Origin: Pontederia crassipes
Lineage: Eukaryota; Streptophyta; Magnoliopsida; Commelinales; Pontederiaceae
DNA: 64,000 nucleotides
Direction of reading: 5' to 3'
Assembly: GCA_030549335.1 (NCBI GenBank)
Contig: CM060183.1
Coordinates: 35,462,768-35,526,767, forward strand
Part shown: positions 34,691 through 46,516 of the stretch, in pieces
How the letters are laid out: each line of letters starts with the position of its first letter
Numbering within the stretch: position 1 is the first letter of the stretch
Made by a program: the position numbers and the translations under genes
The notes under the pieces: model-generated
What the model was told of the DNA's origin: nothing
What the model saw: the letters and a program-made list of their open reading frames with translations, nothing else
The model's database searches: none

Positions 34691-36400
34691 AAACGGATTT
34701 CATGATTACTGGAGGATACTTTGCATTTTGAGCGGCTCCATGAATTCTTTGCAGAAAGATAGTGGACGATTTTCCTTCTTTTTCACCATAAGGGTCACTG
34801 CTTGGAGAGTTAGGCCTACTTGGTGTCTCTGTACTCTTAGAAACTGGCTTTGTTTGAATTCAACTGTATGAAATTTCAATGAAGTTGCATATACCTTTTC
34901 TCCGGTGTTAAAAATTTTCCGCCGTCTTACTAGCAGTATGACATATTCCAGAATTCGATTGGAAAAATCTTCTAGTTTGTGTTCCTTTCTGAGGATTCGT
35001 CATTTCAATTTCTGTGATTTTGGAGCAGTATGAAAGACTGGGTCAAAACTTGGTATATTATGTTCTAGAGGAAGATTCAATGTGATGTGAACTGGGGGGG
35101 GGAACGCTGCCATCTGCGGTAAGTTTGGTGCCTCTTACCCACATTGATTTCTGTTTCTTCGGACTTGGATACAAAAGCCATGTAAAAGAAAAATGGATTC
35201 TATACTCTTCAAATGAATCTCGGTATCGTCCAGTTATGGGGCCCCTACAGGAGAAAGGTGAGGTCTCAATGAATCACGTCTTTGTTGATTCCCTCGCCAG
35301 CCTACATCGCAATTTTCATTTTCATCAAAGTTGTTTCTCTTTTATTTTTGTGTTGATCTTTCTACCCTTCTGATGAAAAAAATAAATAAATAAAAAAAAA
35401 TGGTGATAACGTGATATAATAAAATAGTTGATTTGGTTGTATCAACATGGAACTTAGAAACTTAAGTAGAAACATTTTTTTTTTCTTTGTAAGGTTCTCA
35501 GATTAGTCAGTGCCTATTAAATGCCCGGATGCATTTTACGATCAGATGTCCAGTTAAATTTCTCCAGAGGGACCACCATCAAACTGACCATTTCACAGTG
35601 CTCTCTTGTGTATTGGACTAGGGGTTGACGGACAAAGCCAACCTCATATATATCTTCTAATATTATGTTATTTATACATTATTTCTTGTATACAGAAGAC
35701 TGACTGAGTCTCTCATGGTCATATATTCATAGGAACGCTCCAGGGGCGAAGTGAGTGACCAGTCCAACGAGGCGACCGGAGCAGGACCCTCCTCTCTCTC
35801 TCTCTCTCTCTCTCTCTTCCCTCCCTTTGAAGGTCAAACCATGCATGCCACGTTCATACGAAACTTGACCATACTTTTGTCAACATGCATATTACATTTT
35901 CTTGGACTCTTCCAAGTTGTAACGGCGCACATGTTGTCAAGTTATATATCATCCGTGAAAATGATTGCTGGGGCCCAGAACCTTTGTGGGATAGCCAAAG
36001 TCACATCACGTTAATTATGGGAGAAAAAAAGGAACTAAACTAATCGATGAAATCTTATAAATACAAGTATTTATTTATTTACCTTTAATACATACCTCAA
36101 ATAAGAACACGAGAAATTAAAGTAATTATAAAAAAGGAATGGGACTAGGAGTATTCTACTCATTATATTACATACATCACATGATGTCTTACTACATAGA
36201 GTACGTGCGTTCTCTCTCGTCGAGCATCACAATGTACGTATAGTGCAAAGGAAAAAAAAACTTTTTAATTGACACTTGCAATCGATTAATAAAATTATAT
36301 TCACTGATCAACCAAAGCTAATACTTCGGACTTTGTTAATTTTCTGAAATCATCAATCTTTTTTGTGCTTTTTTTTTTATCTCGATTTTAAATTTTCAAA
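34691..36400. other. Probable NF-YB 3' UTR, then spacer
   Basis: 34691 to about 35380 is of balanced composition and could be the NF-YB 3' UTR. Open frames at 34680-34871 and 35125-35373 resemble nothing known. A (CT)n microsatellite sits at about 35790-35816. The remainder is AT-rich spacer with no recognised gene. Confidence 0.45.
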
Positions 36401-36411
36401 TGCTAATTCCA

Positions 36412-36658
36412 TTGACCATCTGAATGGGTTAGAAAGAAGTGTGCTCCACGAATTATGCACAGCCGATCTGTTGAAATAAAGAAAGATGCAAAATCAAACA
36501 TTTTTGTTGATTTGAGACCTTGGAATCAACTTTCAATCTCACAATTAATCGTACATATATTATTCATATGAATATTAGTACTTATTCTGATCAACATTAT
36601 ATGTATTTTGAATTGAAAGGGAAAAAAAACAAAATATCAAAATCCACTACAGTTGACT
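36412..36658 (+). promoter_or_regulatory. W-box motifs upstream of VQ gene 1
   Basis: TTGACC at 36412-36417 and TTGACT at 36653-36658 match the WRKY-binding W-box core TTGAC(C/T). They lie about 410 and 170 bp before the start codon. VQ proteins are WRKY partners, so WRKY control of this gene is plausible. Confidence 0.4.
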
Positions 36659-36693
36659 TGATGGCGATAAGCCAACCTCACTTTTGATCTATT

Positions 36694-36700
36694 ATATAAA
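36694..36700 (+). promoter_or_regulatory. Candidate TATA box of VQ gene 1
   Basis: TATATAA lies 124 bp upstream of the start codon, immediately before an AT dinucleotide repeat (about 36708-36736) that could also act or mislead. Confidence 0.35.
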
Positions 36701-36704
36701 ACGT

Positions 36705-36739
<35 letters not shown>

Positions 36740-36823
36740 CCAAGCCAACGATAGAGGAGGCAGGAGAGATGCATAAATATTATGTGCATGTGATGTATAT
36801 GAGTTAACAGTCGGTTCATTGCC

Positions 36824-37129
36824 ATGTCCAAGAGAGGAGCCAACCCTGCAGACGAGGAGGAGGAGGAGAAGAAGAAGAAGAAGAGGAGTGTGAAGGTGGT
36901 GATCATCGAGACGCAGTACGTCCAGACCGACGAGCTGCACTTCAAGTCGATCGTCCAGAGCCTCACCGGAAAGGAGTCCGCCCTCTTGGCGGCCCTGGCG
37001 CCGGCCCCCGACAGGCCGGCTGGTGCCTCCGGTTCCGGTGGCGCCGACGTCTGGCCCGATCTGCTCGCGGCAACCGAATTAACTACTCCGGTGATGATAA
37101 GCTCTGTTGATTATACTAATTCTTGGTAA
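36824..37129 (+). CDS. VQ-motif protein (101 aa)
   Basis: This short intronless gene is typical of plant VQ proteins. After a charged N-terminus (residues 10-24: a run of Glu, then Lys) comes SVKVVIIETQYVQTDELHF and the VQ core FKSIVQSLTG at about residues 45-54, matching FxxxVQxLTG. A Gly/Ala/Pro-rich stretch and an acidic-aromatic WPDLLAATE segment follow. VQ proteins are nuclear or plastid cofactors that bind WRKY domains through this core and tune defence and growth responses. The start at 36824 is the only ATG before the conserved region. The C-terminus (SSVDYTNSW) is not a known motif. The paralogue at 49232-49492 shares the VKxxIIETxxVxTD-VQ block. GC content of the coding part contrasts with the AT-rich flanks. 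Confidence 0.92.
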   Translation: MSKRGANPADEEEEEKKKKKRSVKVVIIETQYVQTDELHFKSIVQSLTGKESALLAALAPAPDRPAGASGSGGADVWPDLLAATELTTPVMISSVDYTNSW

Positions 37130-37205
37130 GGTCGACGTGCATGAGAATTGTGTAGTGTACTCTAATTTGTTTCCAAAGGCCAAAAGTTATATATTCTTTT
37201 TATCC

Positions 37206-37256
<51 letters not shown>

Positions 37257-37503
37257 AATAGCTCTTGTAATTTCAAATAATCTTCACGGACATGGTTTTC
37301 TTTTCCTTTAAATGCATCCATCATTATCACCGATAAATATTGCCGAAAAAAAAGAATATATATATCTCAGAATTAACCAGTAGAAGACGAGAATTGTCTT
37401 ACGTAGCCGATCGATTTATAAATTCATCAAGATGTGATAGGAATATATATACATGAGATTATATATAAATTTAACATGCATAAGAATCAATAAATTCTAT
37501 TGA
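37130..37503. other. Spacer with (TA)n repeat downstream of VQ gene 1
   Basis: A pure (AT)n tract at about 37210-37252 lies in otherwise AT-rich DNA that probably includes the VQ 3' UTR. Nothing else was recognised. Confidence 0.6.
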
Positions 37504-37628
37504 CACTACCAGAAAATCGAGTAATAGCGACCCACGACTTGCGACGCTAGGGAGACGCTATTACGTCTCCGTGATGAAGAGCGTCTCATTGGCGTCCAAC
37601 TAGCACCGCATTTATGGGACGCTGGAAA

Positions 37629-38323
37629 CACTACAAGAAAAATGTTATTTTTCGACGGTCAATTTCCGATTGCGACGAAAATATTTCCGATGGATTTTCC
37701 GACGGTTACAACCGTCTGAAATAAAAATAATAAATTATGTAATTTGTTATATTATTATTTTATTTTTTGACGATTGCGAACATCGATATTTTTGACAGAT
37801 ATCGATCTGTCGTAATTTCCGACGGAATTTCCGATGGTTACAACCGTCGGAAATGAAAATAATAAATTATATAATTTATTATATTATTATTTTATTTTTC
37901 GATGATTAGTAACGTCGATATTTCCGACGGATATCTATCCGTCGCAATTGCCGACGGTCGTGACCGTCGATAAATATATAATAATATAATATAAGGAGTA
38001 TTTTATTAATATAATGAGCGACAGTCCGAACCGTCGTAATTTTCGATGGTTTCGACCGTCGGTAATAATTAGGGACAGTTCAAACTGTCGGTAAAATAAA
38101 AAATAAATATTATATATAACTATATGTAGCATTATATATTTATAATTAAATAATTTGCGACGGTCAGAACCGTCGGTAACTTTAAAAATAATTAATATCA
38201 TATTCGTACATATCATGATAATATATATTATTAATATTTATTAAGTTTCTGACGGTCAGAGCCGTCGGTAACTAAAATTTCACTATCTCGCTTTTTTTCG
38301 TTTTCCCGCTTTTTCCTTTTCAC

Positions 38324-38359
<36 letters not shown>

Positions 38360-39258
38360 CTTCTCCACTATTTCTTTCCCCTCTCCTCTCTCCCCCTCTC
38401 CCTCTCCCTCTCCCTGCCGGCGAGCCTCTCTCGATCGGACGACAGGCATCGACGGCCGGCGACTTCCCTCTCGCGCCGGCGTCCCTCCCCCCTCTCTCTC
38501 TCTCTCCCCCCTCTCTTCAGCCCGAACTGCCAGGCGGCCGGATCAGCCCCTGGCGGCTGGATCAGCCCCTGGCGGCTGGCCGGGTTCGGCCGCCAGGCAC
38601 CCGATCTGATCGTCAGGCACCCGATCCGACGGCCGGATCTGGTCGCGGGCGTCGGATCGGCCGCCTACCGGCCGGATCGAGCCGCGGGCGCCGAATCGGT
38701 CTCCTGGCGACCGGATCTGGCCGTGGGTGCCAGATCGGCCGCCTGGAGGTCGGATCTGGCTGCGGACGGCCAAATCTGCCGCTGGCTGGCGGATCCGATC
38801 GTTGGGGCGGACTAATTTTTTATATTATAAAAATTCTTTGCGACGGTTGCAACCGTCGAAACTTTCGTTGACTGCCGAAACTTTCATTGACCGTCGAAAG
38901 TTTCGACGGTTGTTACCGCCGATATTTGCAGCGATCGTTGCAACTGTTGAAAGTTTTGGCGGTCGCGACCGTCGAAGTTTCGACGGTTTCGTCGACCGCC
39001 GCAAATATCGACGGTCGTGACCATCGAAACTTTCGGTGGTTTTGCGACCGTCGAAACTTTCAGCGATTTTGTGACCGCTGAAAGTTTCGACGAGCGTGAC
39101 CGCCGGATTTTCATCGAAACTTGCGATATTTTTTTTCCAACCGTTGTAAATCAATTTGCGACAACCACTTTTCGTCGTTCGAAAATTCGATTACCGACGG
39201 TTTTTTGGGAAATTACAGTCGGTTTCGACCTTCTGGAATTTTCACTTTTCTTGTAGTG
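37629..39258. mobile_element. Non-autonomous CACTA element 1, TSD AAA
   Basis: The left end CACTACAAGAAAAA (37629) and the right end TTTTCTTGTAGTG (39246-39258) are inverted repeats. Both sides carry AAA, the 3-bp duplication typical of CACTA transposons. The 1630-bp interior codes for no transposase. It contains arrays of inverted words of the form CGACGGTT..AACCGTCG at 37650-38270 and 38838-39120. A 132-bp tandem repeat lies near 37709-37960. A TA/CT-rich tract (38323-38420) and a very GC-rich core with degenerate repeats (about 38420-38810) complete it. It sits within the older GACGCTA-bearing shell. Confidence 0.9.
38420..38810. repeat. GC-rich degenerate tandem repeat core of CACTA element 1
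   Basis: Words such as GCCGGATC, GATCGGCCGCC and GGCGGCTGGATCAGCCCC recur every 35-45 bases, with GC content far above the surroundings. The open frames on both strands (38543-38773, 38727-39020) translate only to repeats. It may be a captured and amplified host fragment. Confidence 0.55.
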
Positions 39259-40379
39259 AAATCGATGGCTACTGGCATCGCAATAGAGTCAACAAAAATG
39301 AGACGCTACTAGCGCCACGTGTTGACGCTATCTCGACGTTATTTAGACGCGTGGTGTCCGGCTGGGGCAGAAGAAATGCGTCGCTACTTCGATGCGCAAG
39401 TGGCGCTAAGTTTGAGGCGCTATTCCGGCATCCATGAGTTGCTAATGTAGGTGCTATTTCGACGCTGTAGTGACGCAAATATGATGGTATCCGCGTTGTC
39501 AATGAGACACGAATATGGCACTAAGAACGATATACTTAACTCAGCGTAGACTACGTATGTGACGCTATGGAGACGCTACTTGTAGATTTTTTCCCATACC
39601 AACCTCATTTTTTCTTCTTCCCACACCATACAATTATATAATGCATATAAAAATGTATTGATATTCATCACAAGCAATATAAAAGTATCATAGGCAATAT
39701 AAAAGCATTACATGCATAACATTTATCATAAGAATACGAAAAGTAATAAACCGAACTAACAAAATATATGTATATCTAAGTCTATAAGTAAGGAAAGTAT
39801 AATTTATATTCATGATTTATTTCTATCCTAAATTTGTGAGTTATTGTTATCATTCCGGATGTTCGACTCAGACGTGCTCGGTCCATGATCTCGCGGGGAT
39901 GAATTCTGCGTCGGGATCAATCCTTAAATCGCCTACAATAGCGGAGCCTACTACTGCGACACCTGCGTAGTTATGAAATAGTTGAGAGTCAGAGATTTGA
40001 TATATATGATTAACTAACGCATTTCTGCGTACTTAAATTACTTAATTATAGTGTTGTCATGCGGATCATTCATGTTGTAAAATTTATAGAAATGCGTCCT
40101 ACGACTCTTTTCTTCACTTCCGTCTTGTCGTCCCTTCCTCCATGTATCATGAGCTACGCATAAAATAATGACACGGCTATTAACTCATTTCTTGCGTATT
40201 AATTTCCCAAGGGAAAACAAAACTTATAATTTGCCGACTATTTTGCCATTGAGTCTTTTTTTAGCTCAAGAATTTATAATGTATTGAATTTAAACCCAAT
40301 TGTAACTCTATATGATTATTTTTGTTAATTAGACGTTTAAACTTTCCCTACATGATCTTCTTGGGCGAAATTTTTTAGG

Positions 40380-40645
40380 AATATTTTTTATATGATTCGA
40401 AATTGATTTATTTTTTTATTACGAGATATGTATCATATTTTAAAAAATTAATTTAGAGTCTCAATCGGTTTATAATTCCTATCGTCTATAGAAGAGAGTG
40501 CCTATATAAACTTCATATGAGTTTAAATAGAAAGTAACCGAGTCTTATATACCTCTTCTATTTCTTCCATCTAATAAAATTTTATTTCACCTTAAATTTC
40601 TTAAATTTTTTTGCGATGCATAATTTCTCTCGTATAAAAATCTTA
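40380..40645 (+). repeat. Dispersed repeat copy A (LTR-like)
   Basis: It shares an ordered set of phrases with 51200-51465: AAAATTAATTTAGAGTC/AAATTAATAAAGAGTC, then AGAGAGTGCCTATATAAACT, then CTTCTATTT, ATCTAATAAAATT and CATAATTTCTCT. The TATATAAAC box and pyrimidine stretch suggest part of a copia-type LTR, but ends and target duplication are not visible. Confidence 0.5.
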
Positions 40646-41724
40646 ACATAAAATATAATTTCGAAGAATCCATCAAAGCAAAAGCGAATGGGGTGAAAAA
40701 ATAAAGATCGTCCCTCGATAAATCTCGAACAAAAAGGGCCATAGCCGAAGAGAATTAAAAATATATTGGGGGCTAAGGAGTGTACATCACATCCTATAAT
40801 AAGTCCATCGATTTATTATATAACAAAAAGTTATCTTTATAGTATGTCAATCTGACTTAACCATTTAAAATTAATCTACAAAATTGATTACATAAAAAAT
40901 ATATCTCAGAGTATGTTCAATACATTGCCATTTAACATCACAACACAAATTGTCTCTAAAAAATTTATAACCCGATAAATGATTAACAACGTGCATTATT
41001 TTATTTAGTATACATAAATAATTTATCTGAAAATTCATATTATAAGAAAATAAATATTTATAAATTAATATATAGTTTTTACCAATATACTATAAATCAA
41101 AATAATAAATACATATTCTCACCTATAAAATTAAATTTTATAAAATAATTAATGTATTTTCTAAAAATATGATAATAATATATTCATAATAATTAACTAT
41201 TATTTAATTTATTTATTTATTATTATTTAAATAAAACTGTAAAGAATAAATGTAAAAATGAAATTATAAAAATTATAACTTATATGATAATATGGATTGC
41301 CATTGTTACCTCATAAGAATTGTTTGAACAATTTAAATTATTCAAACTTATCACAAATGAATAAGGTTAATAGGGTGAACCCAAATAATTTAGATTGCTA
41401 ACAAAAAAACGTCCCTTCAAACCAACCAAGGACTACAATCTTGAGCACAGTGGCCCGAGGTCCCCACCATCAACATTTATGCTCATTTTCTTCTTCTAGC
41501 TAAGGATATATCACTATTATTTTTATCATCTTATTATATAGAAGCATATTTTTAACACTCAAAATTTAAATTGTAGTTGTAAGATAGTGTTAAAACTATT
41601 CACAATGTTACAATTCTTATATGAATAATTTTAATAATTTTGACACGTTATTTAGAATTTGATAGTTAATAATGATCCCACTCATGATCTCTAGTATCTA
41701 TTTAATCTCCCCTTTTTGTTCATA

Positions 41725-41729
<5 letters not shown>

Positions 41730-41780
<51 letters not shown>

Positions 41781-41790
41781 GTATATATAT
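41730..41790. repeat. (AT)n and (GTAT)n microsatellite
   Basis: A pure AT dinucleotide tract is followed by several GTAT units and a second short AT tract. Confidence 0.9.
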
Positions 41791-41956
41791 TCTATCGATT
41801 TGCTCTCAGAAGGCAGGCGAACACCTCTCACAGACAGCTCCGGTGAACGCAAGGTTCCTCCCTTGACCTATTTGAGTTCATATTTTTTTATTATTTTCGA
41901 TGTAATATTTAGTTCCATCCATTATATGTAGAAATTCTATAATGATGACCAGAACG

Positions 41957-43980
41957 TGTAGCGTATGATCCCATGAAACTCCAGAATTGATTTGTCATCG
42001 GTTTCATGCTTTGATCGAACTGTACAATGCCTACCGAAACCATGAATGTTAGAGATATATGATTTCGTATTATGAATTACTCATTTATATGATGGATGCT
42101 TAGAGTTTCTTATACATGTTTTAGATAGTTAAATATTGTATCAGTTCATACTTGAAAATCTATGATCCTTGGTGTATTGCACCGGCGATCACCGAAAAGT
42201 TTATTTTTCCGCATGACAGAATTTGGACCGAGTTCACTAAGACCCGGCCCGATTATGCCAGTATGGACCGAGTTCCATCGAACTCGTTCTGGGTCCTCCA
42301 TTATCACGAGCTCGATGACTGGTGCGACTTGGCCTGAGTTATTACCGACCCGGCCCGAGTTTGTCCCGAGGAAGACGATCAGGAAAGATAATCATCTCAA
42401 CCCGATCCTGCCTCAACTCGGTCTGAGTCTGAACCCTACTTGGCCCGAGCTCTGCTCGAATTTTTTTGAGATAATTCTCGTCGGAAGTTGGCCCGAGTTC
42501 TATTTGCACTCGACTTGAGTTTTGACTGATAGAATGATGATTTTCATGAATTCGATCCTGATCTAAGTACTTGCTACCTAATCTATTTGTAATGTTAATT
42601 ATGCTCATTAGATCATTATTTACCCTTCATGATCTTACCGAACTAATGGATTGTTATATTGATATGACTATGTCCCTTTATCGAAACATGAAAGAAGAAT
42701 GACCATGATCCTTATGAACTACCATGAAGAATGATTGTGAACCATTATGAATCTCTATGAAATGAATAAAGAATAAATACAGAACGGTCAAAATTGCTCC
42801 CTTTTTTATCAATCGAAGAACACTGATAAATGAGCGTCCATTCCCCTTTTGAACAACTATTGAACGAATTGATGCTATCAAACCAAAGAATAATGATAAA
42901 CAGATGTCCGCTCCTTTTCGGATGATCGCTGAATGGACCTAAAGCGGACGATCGCTTGATTTTTAGGTGTCCGATATGTGGACAGGAAGAAAATATGACT
43001 TTAATCTAATCCCCTACTTAAAGATGGAATGTACATGCTCCATATGGTCTTGATCAATCCACGGATTGAAATAGAGGTCCATATATGGTAAAGAATTATC
43101 ATTTGTCTATTTAGATGGGAGTTCCCTATCGATTGTTTCCACCTTACGCGATGTCATCTTGTTTGATGGAGCTGGCCGTGGCACTGATCTTTCACTGACC
43201 TACTATGGTCTAGATAGTTGCACATTTGCATGCCTGAAATGGTATTTCTATGAAAGAAAAAGAACTCTTCCAATGTATGAATATGATGAAAGAATGAATG
43301 ACCAAAAGATTAATGAAAAAACTTTGTCCTTATGCACATGAATATGCATAAGAATTATGAATATGAACATGAATAGGAAAAGAAATGAAAAGACATAAGC
43401 TATGAACTCTTTTATCGACTCTGTTGTTACGATCCACTCTTACATTTGATTTTCATGTTTAATCTATGATTTATACAAACCCACACTTAGCTTTATGTTA
43501 ATGGTTGAGCTTGCTCTCCTACGTGATTCCCACAGGTACATGATGATGATGTGTGATGTATTGATGTGTGTGCGGCACGCGACTATAGTTCGAATGATGT
43601 GTGCACATAGTTATCGTAGAGTTCAGTATGAGTCATTTGTTTTTATTCTATATTAAGTTGTACCTTTATTTGGATGGGACTTATCCAATTGTGACCGACT
43701 ATAGGCTTTTCTATATCTAATACTAGTACATTTACTTTTATATGACTCATACTGAGACGTTGGAGTACACCTCTCTTTAGCTTCCTCATGGATGGACGTA
43801 TATTTGTCTATCTTGCTTTTGCATTTTTTTCTATTGTTATATTATATTTGTTAAGTCTTCCACTTATGTGTCACCTTTCTTGACTATTTGGCTCAATAAA
43901 AGAGTAAAAAAAGGACCGAAGAAAGTAACGACTGAGAGTAGGTTTTGTCATGTGACTGAATCGAATTTTAGGGTGTTATA
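41957..43980 (+). repeat. Decayed Ty3/gypsy-type solo LTR (tentative)
   Basis: The segment resembles the other gypsy LTRs of the window in layout. A short-motif array (CGGCCCGAGTT words, 42240-42530) comes first, and a conserved-looking phrase follows near 43540, TTCCCACAGGTACATGATGATGATGTGTG, with GTGCGGCACGCGACT. The latter parallels TTTCCACAGGACCATGTCTG and GTGCCGCGACT at 4280-4330 in the first LTR. The end GGGTGTTATA may be an eroded TTACA. The left limit, TGTAGCG at 41957, is a guess and no target duplication was found. Confidence 0.4.
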
Positions 43981-44153
43981 TAAATGATTTGCAAACAATC
44001 TTAGAGTTTTTGTTATAACAATTATATGTTGTCACATATCATGTTTTGTTTTCAGAAAACTCATCAATTCTTCTTTTTTTTCTTTTGCATTTGTCGATGT
44101 GTTGTGTTCCTTTGTTTTTAGAGTGATACAAATGCAAGTATATTTTTTACTAT

Positions 44154-45186
44154 CACTACAAGAAAAATGTGTCTTTCCCACGGTCCGAACCATCACAAAT
44201 TCAGAAAAATACACTTTGCGATGGATTTTTCGATGGGAACAATCCGTCATAAGAATGCTCATCGCAAATATTTTTCGACAGCTCTATTAGAGCTATCGGA
44301 ATTTGTCGCGGCTCCAGCGTTGGAAAAACAATCCCACGGCTGGAGCCGTGGGAGCTTCCCATGGCTTGGGCCGCGGGAAAAGTTCCCACGTCTCGAACCG
44401 TGGGAATTACCCACGGGCCAATCTGTGAGAAATGTTTCGCCGCTTGAACCATGAGAAATGTTTCGCCGCTTGACCCATGGGAACTTTTCATGGTGGGAAC
44501 CGTGGGAACATTTTTCTACGGCCGGAGCTATAGAAAATTCCGACGGCTCCGATCGTCGCAAGGTCATTTTTAAAATAAAAAAAATTAGCCGTGCACGACC
44601 GTGCGCGGGTGGAAATCGGCCGTGTGCAGGCGGATCTTAACTGCAATCCCCGGCCGCGTGTGGGTCGGAACCGGCCTGAGCGCGTTTGATGCGTGAGCCG
44701 AATCCGACCTGCGCGGCCAATTCGCCTGCACGTGGCCGGTGCCTGCGCCTGTGAGAGAGATGGCCGAAGGTCATCGTGCCGATCGCCTGAAAGGAGGAAG
44801 ATGGCCACGCCGGTGAGGGAGAGAGAGGAGAGAGGAGAGTGGGAAAGAGGTAGAGAGAGGAGAGAGAGAGGAGAGAGGGAGGAAGTGAATAAAAAGAGAA
44901 GGAAAAATGGGAAAATAAAAAAATAGGCGGGAGAGTTTGGCGGGATTTTTAACTTTCCGACGATTTAGACCATAGGAAATTGTCAGGTCGAAATCGTGAA
45001 AAAAGTTTTCTACGGCTCGAGCCGTGTAAAATATTCAAGATCAACCGTCGTGAAAAATTTTCCGCGGTTCTAACCGTAGGAAAAGTTTTCCACGAAAAAT
45101 AATATGTCAAAAAATCTGTCGCAAATTGTAAATGATTTCTGACACTGGAAAATTTTTGTCAGAAAAAGATTTTTTTTCTTGTAACG
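44154..45186. mobile_element. Non-autonomous CACTA element 2, TSD TAT
   Basis: It starts CACTACAAGAAAAATG and ends TTTTCTTGTAACG, the inverted repeat with two terminal changes. TAT flanks both ends (44151-44153, 45187-45189). The 1033-bp interior has arrays of inverted words of the form CCCACGG..CCGTGGG (44175-44560 and 44940-45090), a GC-rich core (44590-44810) and a GA-rich tract (44816-44885). No transposase is encoded. The first seven bases of its right end have decayed, so it is probably immobile. Confidence 0.87.
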
Positions 45187-45189
45187 TAT

Positions 45190-46480
45190 AATCCTATCTT
45201 CTTTTGTTTTTTTCAGCCTATCCTTTTGGAACTGATCTAAATGAATTGTGATTACACCATGAAAACCTATTGAGCATTTTTTTAATCATAGTAATGGCGA
45301 AGATTAATTTTACAGAATAAATCATCATTAAAACATCTTAGAACACGAACAATTCAGGTTGAAGGTTTTCCGCTTGTCAAAATTATCAAGTGAGGATTTT
45401 TTTTTTTGAAATCTTTATGTGACATTTGAATTAAAATTGCTCATTTTATTTTAATGTATGAATTTTTATGTGGCATTTACATTTATTTATTTTAACTTTA
45501 ATTTTGAGAGAAATAGATATGCAATTTCTTTTGTTGGTCGGATTCACCCGCCGAACATCCATACAAAAAGCCTCATCAATGAGTTATTGAATTAGTAGAT
45601 TAAAGTTTTCCATCGTGATCTTGAAGATAAAGGAATGAAGTTTGAAGCTGTGATTGAAACTAAATTGTTTAAGGCTATATATAGTGGTTTATATATCCTC
45701 AAACAAGCTTACGAATCGAAAGAAAATATATGTCAGCTACAATCCTTTAAATTAATTTATGCGTAATATATTAAGACTAGCTGTTGCTCATCTGTACCAT
45801 TTTATATTATATGTCATGTGACTAGTGAAATATATATATGATGATTAAATCATTAGCAGTGTTTCGCGTTAATTAATTATTATTTTTCAGCATTTATTCG
45901 TATTTGTTAAGGTTGACAAACGTATATATAGTTATGATGTTGAGGGCTATGATATTATGTTTTTAGCTTGTAATATATATGTAGCTAGGAAGTGAAATGA
46001 TGTAATCTTTCATGCATGTCCTAGAGCTAGGAGGTCTGCGTTGTGAACTACGCACGGAGATCTGCTATTTAATGCATTTTTATTTTCCAAATCTTCCCCT
46101 TCTCTCGTCGAGAAGACCAAAGTCATCTAGAAGCATATGCATACGATTAGGAACGTTAATCACAAACATGGACTTGGCATACGGCATAAACAGAAAAGGG
46201 AAAGTTTATACATATTATAAGAAGATAAAATTTTGACATAAGAATCGTAACACTTATGTTCACAGTCATAACACATAAGATTCATACACATGCATGTATC
46301 ATGGCACGTAGACATATCACCTTGCTACAAAACATGCCAAAAGTTTGTGAAAGACTAATATCTTGTTCTCCATCTCGTAGACAATTCTAAAGTGAATTTG
46401 TGAGGAACATAGCATGTGCCACGCCATGTGATATTGTTTATGTCCCACAATCAATTTTGATGCACATATATATTATCTTT

Positions 46481-46516
<36 letters not shown>

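Larger units (their letters stand above)
37504..39602. mobile_element. Older CACTA-like shell carrying GACGCTA repeats
   Basis: CACTACCAGAAAATCGAG at 37504 looks like a CACTA terminus. It is followed by repeated GACGCTA/TAGCGTC words (37535-37625) that resume at 39300-39580 beyond the inner element. The complement of the right side (AAAAAATCTACAAGTAGCGTC) partly mirrors the left side, placing the right end near 39602, but the terminal bases there are not CACTA-like. Boundaries on the right are uncertain. Confidence 0.45.
39603..41956. other. AT-rich spacer with possible transposon debris
   Basis: 39840-40190 is less AT-rich than the rest and might be eroded transposase sequence of a CACTA element, but no protein motif survives. 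40380-40645 is a dispersed repeat described separately. (AT)n and (GTAT)n microsatellites lie at about 41730-41790. No gene is seen. Confidence 0.45.

Noticed and set aside
38543-39154. Overlapping open frames on both strands inside CACTA element 1
   Set aside because: The proteins consist only of repeated words from the GC-rich core and the CGACGGTT array; no transposase motif is present.
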